DNA of 64,000 nt, taken from the NCBI GenBank assembly GCA_958295785.1, contig OY282377.1, positions 2,494,394 through 2,558,393 on the forward strand, read 5' to 3'. Shown in pieces: positions 8,115-16,600 of the stretch; position 1 is the first letter of the stretch; each line of letters begins with the position of its first letter. The DNA comes from an uncultured Latescibacterota bacterium. GTDB taxonomy: Bacteria; Latescibacterota; UBA2968. The notes below the pieces were generated by a model. That model was not told the DNA's origin, made no database searches, and saw only the letters and a list, made by a program, of their open reading frames with translations. The position numbers and the translations under genes are program-made.

Positions 8115-8439
8115 CACGCAGAGGCGATTCACACTTCTCGAATCGCCTCGTCTTTTTTGATACGATGTCGATTTGCACGACGGCATCCAAGGCTTCGGCG
8201 ACCTTTTTTAGGGTGCTGATCGTGCAGTTTCCCCGGTTTTCCAATCGGCTAATGACCGGCGTGCTGGTGTCCAACTTCGCGGCCAATTGCGCTTGGGTCA
8301 ATCCGCGCTGCTTCCGCAGTTGTGCAATTTTAACCGCAAGACGCAGTTCATCGAGTCCTTCATGAAATGATTCCGCAACCTCTCGGTCTTTCAACTGTTC
8401 TTCGAGAAAGACCTGAACACTCGTCTTTTGAACGGACAT
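8095..8439 (-). CDS. XRE-family helix-turn-helix protein, HigA-type antitoxin
   Basis: Encodes 114 residues. Residues about 35-90 form an HTH domain (IAQLRKQRGLTQAQLAAKLD followed by TSTPVISRLENRG.....STLKKVAEALD). The N-terminus (EEQLKDREVAESFHEGL) is typical of HigA-like antitoxins. The start follows AGAAGGA. No toxin gene is adjacent: downstream is the isomerase on the other strand, upstream a broken antitoxin-like gene. It is therefore an orphan antitoxin or a solitary regulator. Confidence 0.8.
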   Translation of the reverse strand: MSVQKTSVQVFLEEQLKDREVAESFHEGLDELRLAVKIAQLRKQRGLTQAQLAAKLDTSTPVISRLENRGNCTISTLKKVAEALDAVVQIDIVSKKTRRFEKCESPLRAKPPVS

Positions 8440-8468
8440 GTTTTATCCTTCTTGTATCTTGCATTTTC

Positions 8469-8495
8469 GGGCGGGCACGGGGGCACCGCCCCTAC
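8469..8495. repeat. 28-bp dispersed repeat, copy 2
   Basis: Variant GGGCGGGCACGGGGGCACCG with the usual CCCCTACG end. It lies between the divergent HTH gene and the broken antitoxin-like gene. Confidence 0.8.
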
Positions 8496-8512
8496 GTTCT
8501 GTTTTGGAGAAA

Positions 8513-8838
8513 ATGATGATCGCGCTTCCCAAAGAACTTCAACAGACAGTCCGCGCCTCTCAGGGCAACCCGTGCGTCTGGCCGATCCAAAAACGAATAT
8601 CGAATATGTCGTGTTGCCTGCCGAGATATTCGACCAAATGCAAAATTTTTTTGATGACGCGCCGCTAACAGACGCTGAAAAGCGGAATCTGCTCGTCAGC
8701 ACAGGGCTGCGTGCAGGATGGGACGACGCAGAGATCATGAAAATCCGACGAGGTGAGGTGCTCATTGTCGGCGGCGCGTTTCTGTGGCTGGGGCGGCGCA
8801 GCGACTTGGCGAACGCACGGATTCGAGCGGCTGATTGA
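8513..8838 (+). pseudogene. Frameshifted antitoxin-like gene with a short toxin-like tail
   Basis: The frame starting at 8513 (MMIALPKELQQTVRASQGNP) is a known style of small antitoxin N-terminus. Its continuation (VRLADPKTNIEYVVLPAEIF followed by DQMQNFFDD, then LRAGWDDAE) lies in a different frame. One missing base near 8570 explains the switch. After WDDAE the frame continues as MKIRRGEVLIV, which resembles the first residues of a MazF-like toxin, and then degenerates before the next gene. The whole looks like a dead toxin-antitoxin module. The exact family is not certain. Confidence 0.5.
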
Positions 8839-8850
8839 AGTGGAGTTGAG

Positions 8851-10827
8851 ATGGCTGAATTGAACACAGCGGATCGCGGGTTGTACGCAGCAACCGAGCG
8901 GATGGGGGTGACGGCACGCGCTTTTTGGGTGGGCGTTGGGGTCGCGCTGTGGGTGAATCTGTTGCCCGCGTATTCGGCCTATATCGTGCATTCGTCTCGC
9001 ATGGTATTTGCCCATTTGCCCATGGCGACGATGGTGGTCTTCACGGCGTTGGCGTGGCCGCTGAACGCGCTGCTCGCGCGGGTCAAACCGCGATGGGCAC
9101 TCTCGCAGGGCGAAATGGTGGTGGTCTTTTCGATGGGGTGGATCGCAGGGGCCATCCCCGCGGCCAATTTTATGGGCTTGTTCATCGGGGGCATTGCCGC
9201 GCCCTATTATTACGCGTCGCCCGAGAATCAATGGGCCGATTATTTGTTAGACGGGTTGCCCAAATGGGCCGCGCCGCCCGATCACGCGAATCAGATGACG
9301 TGGTTTTTCGAAGGCAAGCCCCCGGGCGTTGGCATTCCGTGGGATGCGTGGGCCGCGCCGCTCGCGTGGTGGGGCGCGTTTTTGATCGCGCTGGCATTGG
9401 TCAGCGTGGCGCTGATGGCCGCGTTGCGGAAGCAATGGGTGGATCGCGAGCGATTGCCTTTTCCCCTGGCCGAGGTGCCACTGGCGATGTTGGACCAGGG
9501 CGAGACAGGAACGTACAGGCTCTTATCATCCCGCCTGTTCTGGGCCGGCCTGAGCATTCCCCTCGCGGTGATGGCGTGGAATATCGCGGGGTATTTTTGG
9601 CACGCCTTTCCGCCGATTCCGCTGATGGAAAGATGGGCGTTGCCCCTCGGGCGCGGGTTTCCTGCGCTGCCGATCAAATTGAATTTCTTCGTATTGGGCT
9701 TTGCGTTTTTCACGCATCTCGACGTGTTGTTCAGCCTGTGGTTTTTCTACGCGCTGGGCGTGGTGCAAACCGGCGTTTTTGACCGCTTGGGCTATTCGAT
9801 AGGCGCGTCTGATATTTGGGGGTCGCGCGGGGGCGCGGCACTGGGCTGGCAGGCCATGGGGGCGTTTTTTGCATTTACAGCGTTGAGCGTGTGGATGGCG
9901 CGGGCGCATTTGCGCGACGTGTGGCGCAAGGCCATGCGCGGCGATGAGGATGTGGATGATTCGAATGAATTGTTGTCATACCGCGCGGCGGTTTGGGGCA
10001 TAATCACGGGATCGGGGTTTCTCTTTTTTTGGTTGTGGCATTCGGGCATGTCTGCACTCGTGACCGCTGTGTTTTTGTTTGCCCTGATCGTGATGACCGT
10101 GGGCGTGACGCGCTTTGTCGCCGAATCCGGATTGGCTTATGCGCGGATGCCCATTACGCCGCAGAGTTTTACGTTTTACGCGATTGGCATTCGGCAGATG
10201 GATGCGAATAGCGCGGCATCACTGGCGCTGTCCTATTCGACATTTGGCCTGGGCAATACGTTCGGCGCATCCACCCTGGCGCACATTGCACAGATGGGCG
10301 CGCGGATCAAACTCAAAACCCGCGCGCTATTCTGGACGACCATGTGCGCCCTCGTGCTGTCGCTGTTTGTTTCGGCTGCGTTTACGCTCTATCTGGGCTA
10401 CGAGCACGGCGCGTATAATTTCAATGTCTATACCTTCAATTCCGGGAATGTGGTGATTTTCAGCAATGTGGTAAAAAAATTGCAAAACCCCTTTGGCACT
10501 AGCCTCGATAGGCTGATGTTTTTCGGCATTGGCACGCTCATCACCTTGCTGTGCGGCGTTCTGCGCCATCGGTTTTTGTCATGGCCGCTCAGTCCGATTG
10601 GCTTGACCGTGTTCACAACGGGCATTTTGCAACGTCAGGTGTTTTCGGTCTTTTTCGCGTGGCTGGTCAAATCCGGCCTGCTAAAAATCGGCGGCATTGG
10701 CCTCTATCGCCGATCCCTACCCCTGTTTATGGGCCTCATGCTCGGTTATATCTTGGGCATCGGGCTGGTCTTTCTGGTCGATGTGTGCTTTTTCATGGGG
10801 CAAGGCCACATGGTGCATCACTGGTGA
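8851..10827 (+). CDS. Polytopic membrane protein, DUF6785/DUF6784 type
   Basis: A 658-residue integral membrane protein with about 14 hydrophobic segments (for example ALWVNLLPAYSAYIV, MVVVFSMGWIAGAIPAANFMG, TLITLLCGVLRHRF). It has no signal peptide. Sequences of this style (ALSQGEMVVVFSMGW, LPFPLAEVPLAML, VTRFVAESGLAYARMPITPQ) are annotated as DUF6785 and occur mainly in uncultivated lineages and Planctomycetes-like bacteria. They recall oligopeptide-type transporters, but the function is unknown. The start ATG follows AGTTGAG. It is a single gene, followed by repeats and a hairpin terminator. Confidence 0.75.
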   Translation: MAELNTADRGLYAATERMGVTARAFWVGVGVALWVNLLPAYSAYIVHSSRMVFAHLPMATMVVFTALAWPLNALLARVKPRWALSQGEMVVVFSMGWIAGAIPAANFMGLFIGGIAAPYYYASPENQWADYLLDGLPKWAAPPDHANQMTWFFEGKPPGVGIPWDAWAAPLAWWGAFLIALALVSVALMAALRKQWVDRERLPFPLAEVPLAMLDQGETGTYRLLSSRLFWAGLSIPLAVMAWNIAGYFWHAFPPIPLMERWALPLGRGFPALPIKLNFFVLGFAFFTHLDVLFSLWFFYALGVVQTGVFDRLGYSIGASDIWGSRGGAALGWQAMGAFFAFTALSVWMARAHLRDVWRKAMRGDEDVDDSNELLSYRAAVWGIITGSGFLFFWLWHSGMSALVTAVFLFALIVMTVGVTRFVAESGLAYARMPITPQSFTFYAIGIRQMDANSAASLALSYSTFGLGNTFGASTLAHIAQMGARIKLKTRALFWTTMCALVLSLFVSAAFTLYLGYEHGAYNFNVYTFNSGNVVIFSNVVKKLQNPFGTSLDRLMFFGIGTLITLLCGVLRHRFLSWPLSPIGLTVFTTGILQRQVFSVFFAWLVKSGLLKIGGIGLYRRSLPLFMGLMLGYILGIGLVFLVDVCFFMGQGHMVHHW

Positions 10828-10835
10828 AGAAAGAC

Positions 10836-10878
10836 GGATCGCGGATTAAACAGATGGCGCGGATGGCGCGGATGAAAG
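10836..10878. repeat. ~10-bp period tandem array, inverted orientation
   Basis: GCGGATTAAAC, AGATGGCGCGG and ATGGCGCGGATG follow one another with about 10-bp period. It is the reverse complement of the array at 3680. Confidence 0.6.
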
Positions 10879-10904
10879 GCAAAGGCAAGAGGCAAAAACA
10901 AAAA

Positions 10905-10932
10905 CGTAGGGGCGGTGCCCCCATGCCCGCCC
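10905..10932. repeat. 28-bp dispersed repeat, copy 3
   Basis: Variant CGTAGGGGCGGTGCCCCCAT with CCCGCCC at the end; it is only 8 bp from copy 4. Confidence 0.8.
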
Positions 10933-10940
10933 GCAGTATG

Positions 10941-10968
10941 TGTAGGGGCGCGGCCCCTGTGCCCGCCC
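10941..10968. repeat. 28-bp dispersed repeat, copy 4
   Basis: Variant TGTAGGGGCGCGGCCCCTGT, with a perfect GGGGCGCGGCCCC inverted core. It is in direct tandem with copy 3. Confidence 0.8.
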
Positions 10969-10980
10969 GAAAAAATAAGA

Positions 10981-11010
10981 AGCCCCGGCGATTTTTGTAT
11001 CGTCGGGGCT
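10981..11010. terminator. Bidirectional hairpin terminator
   Basis: Stem AGCCCCGGCGAT / ATCGTCGGGGCT with a 6-7-base T-rich loop, one G.T pair. It is followed by TTGTTATTGTT on the plus strand and by TCTTATTTTTT on the minus strand. It lies between the convergent membrane protein gene and the E1-beta gene. Confidence 0.65.
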
Positions 11011-11131
11011 TGTTATTGTTCATTTCATCTTACCGCAGAACCCAATCCCGAACATCCTCCAATCCCAAAATCCCGATTCAGACAATGGGCGAGCACAGGG
11101 GCAGGTCTCTATATTTCATCCGCGTTCCTTC

Positions 11132-12124
11132 TCACGCCTTTTCAATTCCCATCTCCCGCACGGCGTTGACCACATCTGTTGCCGTGGGGATGGTGGCATC
11201 TTCGAGGGGTTTGCTAAACGGAACGGGCACGTCCATCGCCCCCAAGCGCACGATGGGCGCGTCGATGTAGTCAAATGCACCGCGATAGACGACCGAGGCG
11301 ATTTCTCCGGTAATGCCAAAACTTTTGTGGCCTTCGTCGATGATGACCGCACGGGTGGTTTTGACCACAGAGTCGATGAGGGTTTCGCTATCTAAAGGGA
11401 CGAGGGTGCGCGGGTCAACGACTTCCGCGCTGATGCCCTGTTCGGCGAGGGTGTGGGCAGCGTCGAGGGCAACGTGAACCATGCTCGACGTGGCAATCAG
11501 GGTCACGTCGTCTCCTTCGCGTTTGATGTCGGCCTGCCCAAACGGGATGGTATAATTTTCTTTGCTGGGCACCATGCCTTTGAGCGCGTACATCATTTTG
11601 TCTTCGTAGATGACCACGGGGTTGTCGTCTCGCACAGCGGATTTGAAGAGGCCCTTGGCATCGGCGGGCGTGGCGGGGATGGCGACTTTGAGGCCGGGAA
11701 TGTGCGCGAGCCAGGCGTGCAAACTCTGCGAATGTTGCGCCGCAGAAGATCGCCCCGCGCCCATGGTGGAACGAATGGTGAGGGGCACGCGGGCCTGACC
11801 GCCGGACATATAGCGCAATTTGGCGGCTTGGTTGACGATTTGATCCATCGCCAACGTGATGAAATCGCCGAACATAATATCCACAATGGGGCGCGAACCC
11901 GTCAGCGCGGCGCCAACGCCCAAGCCCACCAAACCCGCTTCGGCAATGGGCGTGTCTATCACCCGGTCATCGCCAAATTCATCGTGCAACCCGGCGAGCA
12001 CTTTGAAAACCGTACCCGCTTTGCCCACATCTTCGCCCATCAAAAAGACCGTGGGATCGCGCCGCATTTCTTCGGCAATGGCTTCTTTGACCGCTTCGCC
12101 ATACGTCATTTCACGCATAGACAT
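11132..12124 (-). CDS. 2-oxoacid (pyruvate/acetoin) dehydrogenase E1 beta subunit
   Basis: A 330-residue transketolase-like E1 beta chain. Visible blocks are MTYGEAVKEAI, the conserved FLMGEDVGKAGTVFKV, TPIAEAGLVGLGVGAAL, and the second domain with VVDPRTLVPLD and VIIDEGHKSFGITGEI. With E1 alpha it decarboxylates a 2-oxoacid using thiamine diphosphate and passes the acyl group to E2. Its first 14 bases overlap the end of the E1 alpha gene, so the two subunits are translated together. Pyruvate and acetoin enzymes cannot be separated by sight. It is the last gene of the operon; no E3 gene is present here. Confidence 0.92.
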   Translation of the reverse strand: MSMREMTYGEAVKEAIAEEMRRDPTVFLMGEDVGKAGTVFKVLAGLHDEFGDDRVIDTPIAEAGLVGLGVGAALTGSRPIVDIMFGDFITLAMDQIVNQAAKLRYMSGGQARVPLTIRSTMGAGRSSAAQHSQSLHAWLAHIPGLKVAIPATPADAKGLFKSAVRDDNPVVIYEDKMMYALKGMVPSKENYTIPFGQADIKREGDDVTLIATSSMVHVALDAAHTLAEQGISAEVVDPRTLVPLDSETLIDSVVKTTRAVIIDEGHKSFGITGEIASVVYRGAFDYIDAPIVRLGAMDVPVPFSKPLEDATIPTATDVVNAVREMGIEKA

Positions 12125-13073
12125 GCTTTTTCACCTCCGCAACATCGGGATAGGGCGCGGCTTTGGCCGCTTTTAGGGCGTTTTCCATTTCTCGTTCCAC
12201 TTCGCGCATTTCCGCATCAAGTTCGGCTTCAGACGCGAGGTCGTCCGCGACAATTTTTTTTCGCAACCGCTCGATGGGGTCTTTTGCCATCCACGCTTCA
12301 ATTTCTTCTTTGGGTCGATAGCCTTCGCCCGGATCGCCCACATGGTGGCCGCGATAGCGATACGTGTCGCATTCGATGAGCGTGGCCCCATCGCCCCGTC
12401 GTGCGCGTGCGACCGCTTCGGCCGTGGCCCCATACACGGCGATGGCGTCGCTGCCGTCAACCGTCGTGCCGGGAATGCCAAAGGGCAGGGCGCGATCCGC
12501 AATGCGCTCGCCCGCGGTGACGCTTGCGGTGGGCGTGTATTCGCCGTAGTGGTTGTTTTCACAAACGTAGATGACCGGGAGTTTCCAGATCGCGGCGAAG
12601 TTCATCACTTCAAAAAAAATGCCCTGATTGGACGCGCCGTCGCCAAAAAAGCAGACCGCCACTTGGTCCGTCCCGCGCTTTTTCGCGGAAAGACCCGCGC
12701 CTGTGGCAATGCCAAATCCGCCGCCGACAATGCCGTTCGCGCCCAGGATGCCAACGGACATGTCCGCGATGTGCATAGACCCGCCCTTGCCGCGGCAATG
12801 GCCCGTGACGCGGCCCATCACTTCGGCCATCATCGCTTCGAGATCGCCGCCTTTGGCAACGCAATGCCCGTGCCCGCGATGCGTGCTGGTGATAAAATCG
12901 TCATCGCGCAACGCAGCGCAAACCCCCACGGCAACGGCTTCTTCGCCGATGTAGAGATGCGCCAACCCGTGCATGAGGCCGCTGGTATAGACCTCCCAGA
13001 TTTGCTCTTCAAACCGGCGGATGCGGAGCATTGCGCGGTACATTTTGATCAAAATTTCAGCGGGTATAGACAT
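12111..13073 (-). CDS. 2-oxoacid (pyruvate/acetoin) dehydrogenase E1 alpha subunit
   Basis: Encodes 320 residues starting MSIPAEILIKMYRAMLRIRRFEEQ. The thiamine-diphosphate motif is FFGDGASNQGIFFEVMNFA...CENNHYGEYTP around residues 165-205. HRGHGHCVAKG and GKGGSMHIAD are conserved active-site blocks, and YRYRGHHVGDPG is the phosphorylation-loop region of the family. The ATG at 13073 follows AAGGAGT; the open frame upstream is not similar to the family. It pairs with the overlapping E1 beta gene and lies downstream of the E2 gene. Confidence 0.93.
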   Translation of the reverse strand: MSIPAEILIKMYRAMLRIRRFEEQIWEVYTSGLMHGLAHLYIGEEAVAVGVCAALRDDDFITSTHRGHGHCVAKGGDLEAMMAEVMGRVTGHCRGKGGSMHIADMSVGILGANGIVGGGFGIATGAGLSAKKRGTDQVAVCFFGDGASNQGIFFEVMNFAAIWKLPVIYVCENNHYGEYTPTASVTAGERIADRALPFGIPGTTVDGSDAIAVYGATAEAVARARRGDGATLIECDTYRYRGHHVGDPGEGYRPKEEIEAWMAKDPIERLRKKIVADDLASEAELDAEMREVEREMENALKAAKAAPYPDVAEVKKHVYA

Positions 13074-13144
13074 CGAGACTCCTTGGTGAGAGCTTTCAGC
13101 GGTCAGTGGTCGGCAAAACAAGCGGTTAGCCCATACATCGCTTT

Positions 13145-13172
13145 GGGCGAGCACGGGGGCATCGCCCCTACA
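13145..13172. repeat. 28-bp dispersed repeat, copy 5
   Basis: Canonical variant GGGCGAGCACGGGGGCATCG, in the gap between the E2 and E1 alpha genes of one operon. It would therefore be part of the transcript. Confidence 0.85.
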
Positions 13173-13184
13173 TTCTCTTACCTC

Positions 13185-14345
13185 TCACAACCACCGCTCC
13201 AATTGATCCGTATCTTCCAAATTGCGCTTGAGCACTTGTAAAAATCGCGCTGCGACCACGCCATCGACGAGGCGATGATCCGCAGAGAGGGTGACTTCGG
13301 CGATTTGGCGAATGCCGATGGTCAGGCCGTCGCCGATGGGGACCACGCGGGGAATGGCCGCGCCAATAGCTAAAATCGCGGCTTCGGGCGGATTGACAAT
13401 GGCGGTGAAAGACGTGACGCCGTACATCCCCAGGTTCGAGATCGTGAACGTGGCGCGGGCGTCGCCGCGCAATTTGCCCTGCCGGGCTTCGGCAACGCGC
13501 TGACTGCGCTCGTCGGCCAAGTCGGTCAAAAATGCTTGGTCGGCATTTGGTATGACCGGCACCACAAGGCCATCGTCTGTGCCAACCGCTAGGCCGATGT
13601 TGACCGCGTCGTGCAGGATGACCGCAACCTCGCCCTCCAGACTGGCATTCAGAGCCGGGTATTGGGTGAGGGCATCGGCGGCGGCTTTGACAAAGAGGTC
13701 TGTCACCGAAAGCGCGATGCCATCGGTTTCCGCGAGATTTTTTCGCCAGATTTCCGCATCCGTCATGTCGATTTCCCCGGCGACATAAAAGTGCGGAATG
13801 GTGCTTTTGCTGTACGCCATGGTTTTCCCAATGGCCTGCCGCATGCGCGACAGCGCGCTCGAACGCGGCGCGGCAGAGGCTGCGCGTTCAACATCGGTCA
13901 ACACGATGCGCCCACCCGGCCCCGTGCCCGCGATAGTGGCGAGGTCAATATTGAGCTCGCGGGCGCGCCGCCGCGCAGCAGGCGACCGCTTGACACGCCG
14001 ATCAGGGGCTTCCCGCATAAGTTCGGGTTCTCGGCGTATGGCTGTTGTTTCCGATGCGCCGCTCGCGCCCTGTTCTGTCGTCTCTGCGTGCTCAATGGCT
14101 TCGTCGGCTTCATCGGTGATCAGGGCGATCACCGAGAGCACCGGCACCACATCGCCGTTTCGCGCCACGAGTTTGCGGACATAACCGCTTTCGGGCGATT
14201 CGTATTCAAAAAGGGCCTTGTCCGTTTCCAAATCGAGCAGGACATCGCCCTTGCCAACACGGTCGCCTTCCTTGACGCGCCATTCGACAACCGTGCCTTC
14301 GTCTTGCTGAAGCCCGTATTTGGGCATAATGATGGTTTTGGTCAT
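13185..14345 (-). CDS. Dihydrolipoamide acyltransferase (E2)
   Basis: A 386-residue E2 chain. The N-terminal lipoyl domain has the lipoylated lysine in LDLETDKALFE near residue 44. The E3/E1-binding domain is near residues 122-155 (SPAARRRARELNIDLATIAG followed by TGPGGRI). The C-terminal catalytic domain ends with the active-site DHRLVDGVVAARFL near residue 360. It moves the acyl group from E1 to CoA. It is first in the E2-E1alpha-E1beta order, which recalls acetoin or branched-chain clusters as much as pyruvate dehydrogenase. Confidence 0.92.
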   Translation of the reverse strand: MTKTIIMPKYGLQQDEGTVVEWRVKEGDRVGKGDVLLDLETDKALFEYESPESGYVRKLVARNGDVVPVLSVIALITDEADEAIEHAETTEQGASGASETTAIRREPELMREAPDRRVKRSPAARRRARELNIDLATIAGTGPGGRIVLTDVERAASAAPRSSALSRMRQAIGKTMAYSKSTIPHFYVAGEIDMTDAEIWRKNLAETDGIALSVTDLFVKAAADALTQYPALNASLEGEVAVILHDAVNIGLAVGTDDGLVVPVIPNADQAFLTDLADERSQRVAEARQGKLRGDARATFTISNLGMYGVTSFTAIVNPPEAAILAIGAAIPRVVPIGDGLTIGIRQIAEVTLSADHRLVDGVVAARFLQVLKRNLEDTDQLERWL

Positions 14346-14452
14346 GGTAGTGATCAGTGGTTAGTCCACCCGGCCCCCTTGAAGCAAAAAGCGAGAGGTG
14401 AGAAGGCCCGCCATCCGACCTCGAGCCTCTCCCGCCTTTCACGTCTGCCATC

Positions 14453-14950
14453 TTACTTTTTTATCACATTGAGACCTTCAATTTTTCGCACGGGCGAATC
14501 GCACAAAGACCCTGCCAAAAATTGAATGGAGTGTCCCAAAACCGGATGTTTGAGATCCGGGTTGAGGTCGCAAAGCGGTATCAGAACAAATGCGCGCTCG
14601 TGCAAGTGCGGGTGCGGCACCTGCAAGCCCGGCTGATGAATGACGGCATCGCCGTAAAGTAAAATATCCAAATCCAGCGTGCGCGGCCCCCATCGCGTTT
14701 GGCGTACCCGACCGAATTGTCGCTCAACCGCCAGCAGGCAATTCAACAACTTTCGCGCGGAAAGTCGGGTGCGAATTTGCAGAACCGCATTGAGAAAATG
14801 CGGCTGATCGACCACGCCGACCGGCGCGGTTTCATAGACCGAAGAAGCCGCGGCAACATCAATTTTGGGATGGGCGTCCAAAATGCCAACCGCCTCTTGG
14901 AGCGTCTTTTCCCGATCCCCCAAATTCGCGCCTATGCCGATGTAGATCAT
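14453..14950 (-). CDS. folK: 6-hydroxymethyl-7,8-dihydropterin pyrophosphokinase
   Basis: A 165-residue HPPK, which transfers pyrophosphate from ATP to the pterin in folate synthesis. The family marks are IGIGANLGDRE at the start, SSVYETAPVGVVDQPHFLNA, and the signature RWGPRTLDLDILLYGD near residues 85-100, followed by VPHPHLHERAFVL. It is in one direction with folB and the ygfZ-like gene upstream, so the three form a folate-linked group. The gap to folB is 91 bp. Confidence 0.95.
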   Translation of the reverse strand: MIYIGIGANLGDREKTLQEAVGILDAHPKIDVAAASSVYETAPVGVVDQPHFLNAVLQIRTRLSARKLLNCLLAVERQFGRVRQTRWGPRTLDLDILLYGDAVIHQPGLQVPHPHLHERAFVLIPLCDLNPDLKHPVLGHSIQFLAGSLCDSPVRKIEGLNVIKK

Positions 14951-15041
14951 TTTGAAAAGTGGTCAGTATAACGGTGTAACTTCGACAGAAGTTTATCTTG
15001 ATTCCGGCGGGGGTTGCTTCTCGCTTTTCCCATCTTACATC

Positions 15042-15401
15042 TCACCTCTTACGTCTCACCTCCACTTCAACGCCATCGAAATTGACGGGTACCGGAGGAT
15101 TGGGTTTTCGCACCCGCACCAGCAATTTTTCCAATCCCAATTCAGATTGCAAAACTTCGGCGATGCGGTCTGCCAAGGCTTCGATCAGGCCGAATCGCTC
15201 GCCTGTCACTACTTGCTCAACCAACGCACAAACGCGCGGATAATCCACAGCCTGCGGCAGATTCTCGCGGGCAAATCCCCTGAAATCGCCATAGACCTCG
15301 ACATCGACCTCAAATTTTTGACCGAGTTTGGCCTCTTCTTCAAACAAGCCGTGGTACGCGTGAAACGCCATATTTTTAATTTTGAGTACGTCGTTTGCCA
15401 T
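15042..15401 (-). CDS. folB: Dihydroneopterin aldolase
   Basis: Encodes 119 residues. The core AFHAYHGLFEEEAKLGQKFE near residue 12 holds the family HG.....E..LGQ.F signature. DYPRVCALVEQVV and FGLIEALADRIAE are also conserved, the latter with the active-site Glu. The enzyme makes 6-hydroxymethyl-dihydropterin, the FolK substrate, and folK lies just downstream. The ATG at 15401 follows TAGGCGAC; the frame is open further up, inside the ygfZ-like gene, without similarity. Confidence 0.92.
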   Translation of the reverse strand: MANDVLKIKNMAFHAYHGLFEEEAKLGQKFEVDVEVYGDFRGFARENLPQAVDYPRVCALVEQVVTGERFGLIEALADRIAEVLQSELGLEKLLVRVRKPNPPVPVNFDGVEVEVRRKR

Positions 15402-15450
15402 GTCGCCTAATATTTGCAATTCCACTTGTGAAGTCAAGCGGTTTGCCGTT

Positions 15451-16425
15451 TCACTTTTGCACAAAGGGCAACGCGACCACTTCGGCTCCGGAATTGTCCG
15501 ATAGCACCACCTTTTGCCCGGCCTCGTGATAGCCCCGGCGCATGATGGCAAGTGCGATCACGCGATTGAGACCGAGGGATTTTACACACGTCGCTACGCG
15601 CCCAACGGTCTTGCCATTGACCGTCACATCGCCGCTCGCGGAATTATCCAGCAACAAGCCCGTCAGATAGCGGCGGGGGCGTCCGCGAAAGTGCATTTTG
15701 GCGATCACCTCTTGCCCGATGTAGCACCCCTTGTCAAAATCGACCGCGCGATACAAACCCGACTCAATGGGCGTGACCGACTCATCGATCTCTGCGCCAT
15801 ATCGGGGGATACCGGCCTCGACCCGCAATATTTCCGCCACCTGCTGTCCAATCGGCATGCCGCCCGCTGCAATGAGGGCCTGCCACAACAAATCGGCATG
15901 TGCTCGCGCAATGCGAAGGTCGCAACCCGGTTCGCCCGTGAAGGACCGCGCTGTAACCCATATCGGGACGCCATCGAAAGTTCGCGCAACTGTATGGTGT
16001 TCGGGCAAATCGGGCGACACGCGGTTCACAACCCGGCCGATCACTTCATGGGCTTCAGGCCCCTGCACGCCAAAAATTGCCCATGCATCGGATTCGTCCG
16101 CTAGCGCGACATCATCGGCAATCAAATAGCGGTTCAGAGTTTCAATCAATTTCGCCGCAAGCCCGGCCTCTGTTTCCAGCCAGACGCAATTTTCCAAGCG
16201 GTGTACCCAAACATCCAGCAGGGTTTGCCCCCGCGCCGACGTGACCGCTGCGTAATTGCCATGGTTTTCGGCCAGGGATTCGACGGTATGGGTCACCATG
16301 CCGTGCAAAAATCTCAGACAATCTGCCCCGGTTGCGCGCACTTTGCCCCGGTTGTTGCGGTTGAACACCCCCGCGCGTTCCCGAACAGCGCGATACTGCG
16401 TTTCCACATCTCGAAGTAATGCCAT
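15451..16425 (-). CDS. ygfZ: YgfZ/GcvT-like folate-binding protein
   Basis: Encodes 324 residues of the GcvT fold, starting MALLRDVETQYRAVRERAGVF. The YgfZ signature K-G-C-Y-x-G-Q-E is present as DKGCYIGQEVI near residue 233. ILRVEAGIPRYGAEIDES is typical of the family as well. YgfZ proteins bind folate and help repair or assemble some iron-sulfur enzymes, including MiaB-type tRNA modification. The ATG at 16425 follows AGAGGAG. The neighbouring folB/folK genes fit the folate link. A plain aminomethyltransferase is less likely, because the KGCYxGQE motif belongs to YgfZ. Confidence 0.85.
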   Translation of the reverse strand: MALLRDVETQYRAVRERAGVFNRNNRGKVRATGADCLRFLHGMVTHTVESLAENHGNYAAVTSARGQTLLDVWVHRLENCVWLETEAGLAAKLIETLNRYLIADDVALADESDAWAIFGVQGPEAHEVIGRVVNRVSPDLPEHHTVARTFDGVPIWVTARSFTGEPGCDLRIARAHADLLWQALIAAGGMPIGQQVAEILRVEAGIPRYGAEIDESVTPIESGLYRAVDFDKGCYIGQEVIAKMHFRGRPRRYLTGLLLDNSASGDVTVNGKTVGRVATCVKSLGLNRVIALAIMRRGYHEAGQKVVLSDNSGAEVVALPFVQK

Positions 16426-16600
16426 ATATTCTCCTCTCTTTTTGGTGACGCCGCATATCCTGCTGTTGCCTAATCCGCGCAATGTCCATATACTTACCGC
16501 CAGTCGTCCCACAAGGCCCCCGCGCCTGTCGCCGGTGGGGGATCGGGCGAGGGCCAAAAGCGGATAACTGACAGCTCATCTCATCACAAAGGAGATTCAC

